DNA of 9,823 nucleotides from Clostridia bacterium (GTDB lineage Bacteria > Bacillota > Clostridia > Oscillospirales > CAG-272): the NCBI GenBank assembly GCA_017451975.1, contig JAFTNI010000131.1:1-9823 (forward strand). Reading direction: 5' to 3'. The notes under the pieces were generated by a model that saw only the letters and a list, made by a program, of their open reading frames with translations, was not told the DNA's origin and made no database searches. Of the stretch, positions 6,841 to 9,823 are shown piece by piece. Numbering within the stretch: the stretch's first letter is position 1; each line of letters starts with the position of its first letter. The translations under genes and the position numbers were made by a program.

Positions 6841-6858
6841 TTGAATGAAAACATTCAA
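6841..6858 (-). repeat. Perfect 7-bp inverted repeat at the predicted tex transcription start
   Basis: TTGAATG, loop of four, CATTCAA forms a perfect stem. With the -10 box at 6867-6862, initiation would fall near 6855, so the repeat overlaps the start site and first transcribed bases. It could be an operator or a 5'-end mRNA-stabilising hairpin. It lies 29 bases upstream of the chosen tex start codon and does not cover the AGGAG site. Confidence 0.55.
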
Positions 6859-6861
6859 TTT

Positions 6862-6890
6862 ATTTTATCACAACGCGGCTTAAAAGTAAA
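6862..6890 (-). promoter_or_regulatory. Probable sigma-A promoter for tex
   Basis: On the minus strand TTTACT (6890-6885) and TAAAAT (6867-6862) are separated by 17 bases, with initiation near 6855. It is divergent from the promoter at 6955-6983; the two -35 boxes are about 64 bp apart, so a shared regulatory segment is possible. Confidence 0.6.
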
Positions 6891-6954
6891 TAATTTGCGG
6901 CGTAGAAAAAAACGCGCTTGTTTTGGGTATTTCGCAAAAATATCGTCTTTCTCC

Positions 6955-6983
6955 TTGCAAAGCGCAGAAAACTGTGGTAGAAT
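6955..6983 (+). promoter_or_regulatory. Sigma-A promoter for the phosphodiesterase / radical SAM / microprotein unit
   Basis: TTGCAA (6955-6960) and TAGAAT (6978-6983) are separated by 17 bases. Initiation near 6990 leaves a leader of about 30 bases with AGAGG at 7008-7012 before the ATG at 7021. Confidence 0.7.
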
Positions 6984-7020
6984 AATGCCAAATATAAATT
7001 TTTTAAAAGAGGAAAATATT

Positions 7021-7788
7021 ATGAGTACAAAATATATGCGTGTAGCCGCGCACCGCGGTTTTTCGGAAAAGTACCCCGAGAACACGATGGAGGCCTTCCG
7101 CGCCGCGCTTGATGCGGGCGTTGACGAAATAGAAACCGACGTGCGCATGAGCGCCGACGGCGAGCTTGTGCTTATCCACGACGAGTGCGTCGACCGCACG
7201 ACGTGCGGCACGGGCAAGGTTTGCGAATACACTCTTGCGGAGCTTAAAGGGCTCGATGCAGGCGTGAAAAAAGGTGCAGAGTTTGCGGGCGCAAGGATTC
7301 CCACGCTGCGCGAGCTTTTGGAGCTTTGCAAGGGCTACCCCGCGCTCACGCTCGATATAGAGCTTAAGGAATACCCCACGGAGGGCAGAGAGGCGCGAGC
7401 ATACGAGGCTTGCGATAAAGCGCTTGCCATGCTCGATGAATACGGCTTTACAGAAAGATGCGTTATAAACTCGTGGAACGGCAAGCTGAACGAATACGTT
7501 CACGAAAAATACGGAGCTAAATATAAGCAGCACGTTTACTACCCACAGGAATACTTGGGAGAGTGCAAAATAGACCCGTACTCCTACGCGCATTGCGCTT
7601 GCCTTTTCACGAATAACCCGAAGGCATACGATTATCTGCGCTTGCGCGGCGTGGAGCCTTGGGTAGGCGCGGGCGTAAAGGACGAAGAAACGCTCGATAA
7701 GGCTATAGCAAACGGCGCTTGCGCCGTAACCTGCAATAACCCCGATGTAATACTCGCGCTTTTGCGCGCAAAGGGCTTGCACGACTAA
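7021..7788 (+). CDS. Glycerophosphodiester phosphodiesterase family protein (GDPD)
   Basis: A 255-residue TIM-barrel phosphodiesterase expected to hydrolyse glycerophosphodiesters to sn-glycerol-3-phosphate and an alcohol, using a metal ion. Diagnostic residues are visible: AHRGFSEKYPENT with catalytic His11 and Arg12, the metal-binding Glu38 and Asp40 in EIETDVR, and LIHDE with catalytic His53 and Asp54. The later strand LTLDIELKE contributes the third metal ligand, and the C-terminal VGAGVKDEE and AVTCNNPD segments match the barrel's last strands. There is no signal peptide, so the enzyme is probably cytoplasmic. The ATG at 7021 has AGAGG eight bases upstream; an alternative ATG at 7036 is less well placed. 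It heads a plus-strand unit with only 23 bases before the radical SAM gene, so the two are probably co-transcribed. The natural substrate may be a phospholipid head-group diester or a wall-related diester. Confidence 0.94.
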   Translation: MSTKYMRVAAHRGFSEKYPENTMEAFRAALDAGVDEIETDVRMSADGELVLIHDECVDRTTCGTGKVCEYTLAELKGLDAGVKKGAEFAGARIPTLRELLELCKGYPALTLDIELKEYPTEGREARAYEACDKALAMLDEYGFTERCVINSWNGKLNEYVHEKYGAKYKQHVYYPQEYLGECKIDPYSYAHCACLFTNNPKAYDYLRLRGVEPWVGAGVKDEETLDKAIANGACAVTCNNPDVILALLRAKGLHD

Positions 7789-7811
7789 TAAATTTTAAAG
7801 AGGGAAAAGAA

Positions 7812-8405
7812 ATGATTATAACATACGTTCACGGAAGCGGGCTTTACGTAAATATGACGAACCGCTGCTCCAATGCCTGCGATTTCTGCGTAAGAAGCCA
7901 TGGCGACACGATTTACGGCAACCTCTGGCTCGACCGCGAGCCTACGAGAGAGGAAATTGCCGAAAGCATTTTCTCGCGCGACCTTTCCGCTTTTTCGGAA
8001 ATAGTTTTCTGCGGCTACGGAGAGCCGACGGAAAGGCTTGCCGATATGCTTGTGCTTTGCCGCATGATACGCGAAAAAAGCAATATTCAGATAAGACTCA
8101 ACACAAACGGCCATAGCGACCTTATAAACGAAAGAGATACCGCCCCGGAATTTGAAGGCCTTTTCGACGTGATTTCAATAAGCCTTAACACATCCGACCC
8201 GAAGGTTTATAAAGAAATGTGCTTGCCGAAGTTTGGCGGGCGAGCGCATATGGCAATAATAGATTTTGCGGCAAACGTGAAAAACTATGTGCCGCGCGTG
8301 GTGCTTTCCGTTGTGGATACGACGATAACCCCCGAGGATATAGAGCTTTGCCGCGGCATTGCCGAGGATATCGGCGTGGAATTCCGCCTGCGCGAATATA
8401 TTTAA
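7812..8405 (+). CDS. Radical SAM protein, TatD family-associated type (TIGR04038-like)
   Basis: A 197-residue compact radical SAM protein. The [4Fe-4S] motif CxxxCxxC is at Cys19, Cys23 and Cys26 (NRCSNACDFC), followed by FCGYGEPTERL (the GGE-like SAM-binding position), RLNTNGH and the ISISLNTSD strand. The protein ends GVEFRLREYI without any SPASM or Twitch extension, so only the one cluster is expected. The sequence VNMTNRCSNACDFCVRSHGD, the VVLSVVDTTI segment and the length match my recollection of the small family named for linkage to TatD-type hydrolases. No TatD gene lies in this window. The start is supported by GAGGG at 7800-7804, seven bases upstream. The spacing to both neighbours (23 and 13 bases) indicates an operon. 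The reaction of this family is unknown; a role in modifying a tRNA, nucleotide or small protein would be speculation. Confidence 0.9.
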   Translation: MIITYVHGSGLYVNMTNRCSNACDFCVRSHGDTIYGNLWLDREPTREEIAESIFSRDLSAFSEIVFCGYGEPTERLADMLVLCRMIREKSNIQIRLNTNGHSDLINERDTAPEFEGLFDVISISLNTSDPKVYKEMCLPKFGGRAHMAIIDFAANVKNYVPRVVLSVVDTTITPEDIELCRGIAEDIGVEFRLREYI

Positions 8406-8418
8406 GCGGAGGGGAAAT

Positions 8419-8595
8419 ATGGCGCTGAAATGTGAATCCTGCGAATACTACGATTACGACGAATATACGGAAAGCTACGGCTGCACTATGTCGCTCGACG
8501 AGGATGAGCAGATACGCTTTATGCAGGGCAACACGAAGGAATGCCCCTATTACAAATTCTACGACGAATACAAGAGCGTACAAAAGCAGAACTGA
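8419..8595 (+). CDS. 58-residue four-cysteine protein, DUF6472-like
   Basis: A small acidic, tyrosine-rich protein. Cysteines at 5, 8, 22 and 42 (CxxC, then single Cys residues followed by PYY) suggest a zinc- or iron-binding knuckle. Conserved-looking features include the opening KCESCEYYDYD, the acidic LDEDEQIRF segment and the NTKECPYYKFYDEYK tail. From memory this resembles the DUF6472 family of clostridial microproteins, whose function is not known. The ATG at 8419 is preceded by GGAGG (8408-8412), and the gene begins 13 bases after the radical SAM stop, so co-transcription and perhaps translational coupling are likely. An upstream ATG at 8359 overlaps the radical SAM gene and lacks a ribosome site. 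A precursor-peptide role for the radical SAM enzyme is conceivable but not favoured, because there is no leader/core pattern and no peptidase or exporter nearby. Confidence 0.8.
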   Translation: MALKCESCEYYDYDEYTESYGCTMSLDEDEQIRFMQGNTKECPYYKFYDEYKSVQKQN

Positions 8596-8599
8596 ACGC

Positions 8600-8646
8600 A
8601 AAGAAGCCGCCCCGATGCTGTTTTCGGCAAACGAGGCGGCTTCTTT
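8600..8646 (+). terminator. Strong intrinsic terminator of the radical SAM unit
   Basis: AAAGAAGCCGCC (8600-8611) pairs perfectly over 12 bp with GGCGGCTTCTTT (8635-8646), starting 5 bases after the microprotein stop. The 23-base loop contains an additional CCGA/TCGG match. The 3' side ends in TTCTTTCTAT. Confidence 0.88.
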
Positions 8647-8650
8647 CTAT

Positions 8651-8736
8651 ACAAAAAAGGACCTTCGGGGATGCCGGTCCCTACGGAAAAACAAAAAATC
8701 TCGGAGTCCACCTTTTTACGGGTGGATATTTTTTGT
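8651..8736 (+). repeat. Compact palindromic intergenic element with two hairpins and short terminal inverted repeats
   Basis: The 86-base stretch begins ACAAAAAA (8651-8658) and ends TTTTTTGT (8729-8736), a perfect 8-bp terminal inverted repeat. Inside are GGACC/GGTCC (8659-8663 with 8676-8680) and TCCACC/GGTGGA (8707-8712 with 8721-8726). The second hairpin is followed by TATTTTTTG, so it can act as a plus-strand terminator. The first hairpin, read on the minus strand, is followed by six T. The phrase GGGGATGCCGGTCCCTACGG resembles short palindromic repeats I recall in intergenic regions of gut Clostridia, which often yield spurious GDAGPYG-type translations. The hairpins are seen directly; membership of a dispersed family is inference. 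Confidence 0.55.
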
Positions 8737-8766
8737 AAAATAAATATAAACAAAGCGTATATCCGC

Positions 8767-8795
8767 TTGACACGTCGTGGGATAAATATTATAAT
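8767..8795 (+). promoter_or_regulatory. Perfect consensus sigma-A promoter for the lipoprotein gene
   Basis: TTGACA (8767-8772), a 17-base spacer and TATAAT (8790-8795) match consensus at all twelve positions. Initiation near 8802 gives a leader of about 30 bases with AAAAGGG (8816-8822) nine bases before the ATG. No overlapping operator-like palindrome is obvious, so strong constitutive expression is expected. Confidence 0.88.
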
Positions 8796-8831
8796 ATAAA
8801 GTACAAATATTTAAGAAAAGGGCAAAAGATT

Positions 8832-9695
8832 ATGAAAAAAATAATTTCAGCGATACTTACGCTTGCGCTTTCCTTGGCAGTGCTTGCTTCCTGCGGTGTA
8901 GGCCCCTCTGTGCCTTACTACATTCTGGCGATGGATAACTACACCGTGAACGTTTTCGATGAATACGATGCCTACAGGGAAACCGTGACGTATTATAAAA
9001 ACGGCGAAAAGGATTTTGAATATTCCATCTACGTTGACATAGGCGAGGGCGGCGCTTATAACGTTTGCGAAAGCTACGAGGGCTACACCTTCTACGGTTA
9101 CGGGGAAAACCTTTATGCCGTTACGGGCGGCAAAACGTACGCAGTGCTTCAGACGAATAACCGCACGTATTTCGATTTTATCGGCGATTATGCCGAGCGC
9201 GCGCATCCGCTTGATGACGGAGCAAAATTCCAGAAAAATTCCAAAAAGACCGAAGCGGGTACAGAGGTTGAATATTACGTTAAGGTAACGCCTCTCATGG
9301 CGGCAGAGCTTGCAGGCTTCGGCGTGACGGAAACGGACAAAATAGTTTCCGAATACCGTCTTATGGAAAATACCGATTATTACCTCGGCATAGAATACCG
9401 CATTGAGCGCGCCGACGGCACTACTGAAAAAATAGCGGAAAGAAAATTCGAATATTTTGACGAAGTTCAGAAAAATATTTTTGAAAACGTGCCCGAAGCG
9501 GGCGAAACAGTTAGCGTAAAAGTAATTTATGAAAACGGAAAAGAGAGCGCGTATAAGCTCCCGAAGGGCGTTTACATCGGTTTTGACGGCGAAGAAAATG
9601 TAACATACTATGCAGATGAATCGTTTGAAACCATTTTCGATTTTGAAAATACACCCGCACTTGAAAGCATAAAAATTTATGCAAAAAATAATTAA
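8832..9695 (+). CDS. Predicted lipoprotein of unknown function
   Basis: A 287-residue secreted protein. The N-terminus is a textbook lipoprotein signal: MKKIISA, a hydrophobic run and lipobox LASC with Cys21 as the lipidation site. The mature part is acidic and unusually rich in Tyr, Glu and Asp. Alternating patterns such as ETVTYYKNGEKDFEYSIYVD, FYGYGENLYAV and YYLGIEYRIERADG suggest a mostly beta-sheet fold with short beta-hairpin turns at NG, EG and DG. I do not recognise the family, and there are no catalytic motifs, transmembrane segments or repeats beyond the signal. It is monocistronic with a consensus promoter, so it is likely an abundant cell-surface protein. A substrate-carrier or LolA-like sensing role is only a possibility from the inferred fold. 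No convincing terminator follows before the tRNA promoter that begins 19 bases after the stop. Confidence 0.85.
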   Translation: MKKIISAILTLALSLAVLASCGVGPSVPYYILAMDNYTVNVFDEYDAYRETVTYYKNGEKDFEYSIYVDIGEGGAYNVCESYEGYTFYGYGENLYAVTGGKTYAVLQTNNRTYFDFIGDYAERAHPLDDGAKFQKNSKKTEAGTEVEYYVKVTPLMAAELAGFGVTETDKIVSEYRLMENTDYYLGIEYRIERADGTTEKIAERKFEYFDEVQKNIFENVPEAGETVSVKVIYENGKESAYKLPKGVYIGFDGEENVTYYADESFETIFDFENTPALESIKIYAKNN

Positions 9696-9713
9696 AAAAA
9701 TTCAAAAAAGGTA

Positions 9714-9742
9714 TTGACAAATAAAAAGTAATGTGATATACT
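9714..9742 (+). promoter_or_regulatory. Near-consensus sigma-A promoter for the tRNA-Thr gene or tRNA operon
   Basis: TTGACA (9714-9719), a 17-base spacer and TATACT (9737-9742) match consensus at eleven of twelve positions. Initiation near 9749 lies about 38 bases before the tRNA 5' end, which would need RNase P processing. Confidence 0.85.
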
Positions 9743-9780
9743 TGTTACCGTCGCGAGGGCAAAGCGCCTTGGCGGTAACA
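9743..9780 (+). repeat. Inverted repeat / hairpin leader between the tRNA promoter and the tRNA
   Basis: TGTTACCG (9743-9750) pairs perfectly with CGGTAACA (9773-9780). Inside, AGGGC and GCGCCT can form a further 5-bp stem with one bulged G around an AAA loop. The structure begins directly at the -10 box and overlaps the expected start site, so only part of the left arm may be transcribed. It could be a protein-binding site, a 5' leader hairpin, or a remnant of an inserted element. It lacks the conserved features of a T-box leader. Confidence 0.6.
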
Positions 9781-9786
9781 AAATAA

Positions 9787-9823
9787 GCTGGTGTGGCTCA
9801 ATGGCAGAGCAGCTGATTTGTAA
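9787..9823 (+). tRNA. tRNA-Thr (anticodon TGT), 5' part, cut by window end
   Basis: The first 37 bases of a tRNA fit the cloverleaf. The acceptor strand is GCTGGTG, followed by T8 and G9. The D stem is GCTC/GAGC with the loop AATGGCA, which contains the invariant GG. The anticodon stem 5' strand is GCTGA and the loop is TTTGTAA. The anticodon at positions 34-36 is TGT, which reads ACA (threonine). The 3' half, including the T-arm and acceptor 3' strand, lies beyond the window. Confidence 0.93.

Noticed and set aside
7003..7782. A minus-strand open frame opposite the phosphodiesterase gene
   Set aside because: The plus-strand GDPD frame has all catalytic residues; the opposite frame has no family features and no ribosome site.
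8419..8595. RiPP precursor peptide for the adjacent radical SAM enzyme
   Set aside because: There is no leader/core division, no SPASM or peptide-recognition domain on the enzyme, and no peptidase or exporter nearby. The four spaced cysteines fit a metal-binding microprotein better.
9667..9682. GCATAAA-AA-TTTATGC palindrome at the end of the lipoprotein gene as a terminator
   Set aside because: The stem is AT-rich, lies within the coding sequence and is followed by A residues, so it has no U-tract on the plus strand.
9743..9786. T-box or other riboswitch upstream of tRNA-Thr
   Set aside because: T-box leaders precede aminoacyl-tRNA synthetase or amino-acid genes, are much longer and carry a conserved T-box sequence; none of these is seen.
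1..9823. CRISPR array, transposase, phage genes or toxin-antitoxin pair
   Set aside because: No regularly spaced direct repeats were seen, no recombinase or transposase motifs, and no structural phage genes. The XRE gene has no small toxin partner within the window.

Overview
The window looks like chromosomal DNA from a low-to-mid GC Gram-positive bacterium of the Bacillota, most likely class Clostridia and possibly a gut lineage. The reasons are strong AGGAG-type Shine-Dalgarno sites, near-consensus sigma-A promoters with 17-bp spacers, intrinsic terminators after several units, and protein families typical of that group: a PF13303-type PTS IIC protein, an MsmX/UgpC-type ATPase, a TatD-associated radical SAM protein and a small four-cysteine DUF6472-like protein. 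This placement is inferred from gene content and signals; no 16S or other marker is present.

Layout: 27-887 (+) is an XRE-type regulator. A large interrupted palindrome (904-963) follows it. The palindrome contains the promoter and ribosome binding site of a lipoprotein-type D-Ala-D-Ala carboxypeptidase (970-1905, TTG start), which ends at a clear terminator. A monocistronic PTS IIC-like membrane protein (2062-3129) then converges on a sugar-ABC-type ATPase (3185-4357, minus), and the two share a bidirectional terminator. A roughly 300-bp gap carries the ATPase promoter and leader. The tex gene (4659-6812, minus) comes next and is divergent from a three-gene plus-strand unit: a glycerophosphodiester phosphodiesterase (7021-7788), a TatD-associated radical SAM protein (7812-8405) and a 58-residue four-cysteine protein (8419-8595). 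That unit ends in a 12-bp-stem terminator followed by a compact repeat-like element (8651-8736). An unidentified lipoprotein (8832-9695) has a perfect consensus promoter. The window ends inside a tRNA-Thr(TGT) gene that has its own promoter and a hairpin-forming leader.

Most of this is ordinary housekeeping and accessory gene content with small transcription units; there is no sign of a phage, CRISPR array, transposase or defence island. The signals most worth a second look are regulatory or structural. First, the palindrome at 904-963 would hide the carboxypeptidase Shine-Dalgarno only in read-through transcripts from the upstream regulator. Second, the radical SAM / four-cysteine microprotein pair lacks an adjacent TatD. 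Third, the 8651-8736 element resembles a dispersed intergenic repeat. Fourth, an inverted repeat lies between the -10 box and the tRNA.
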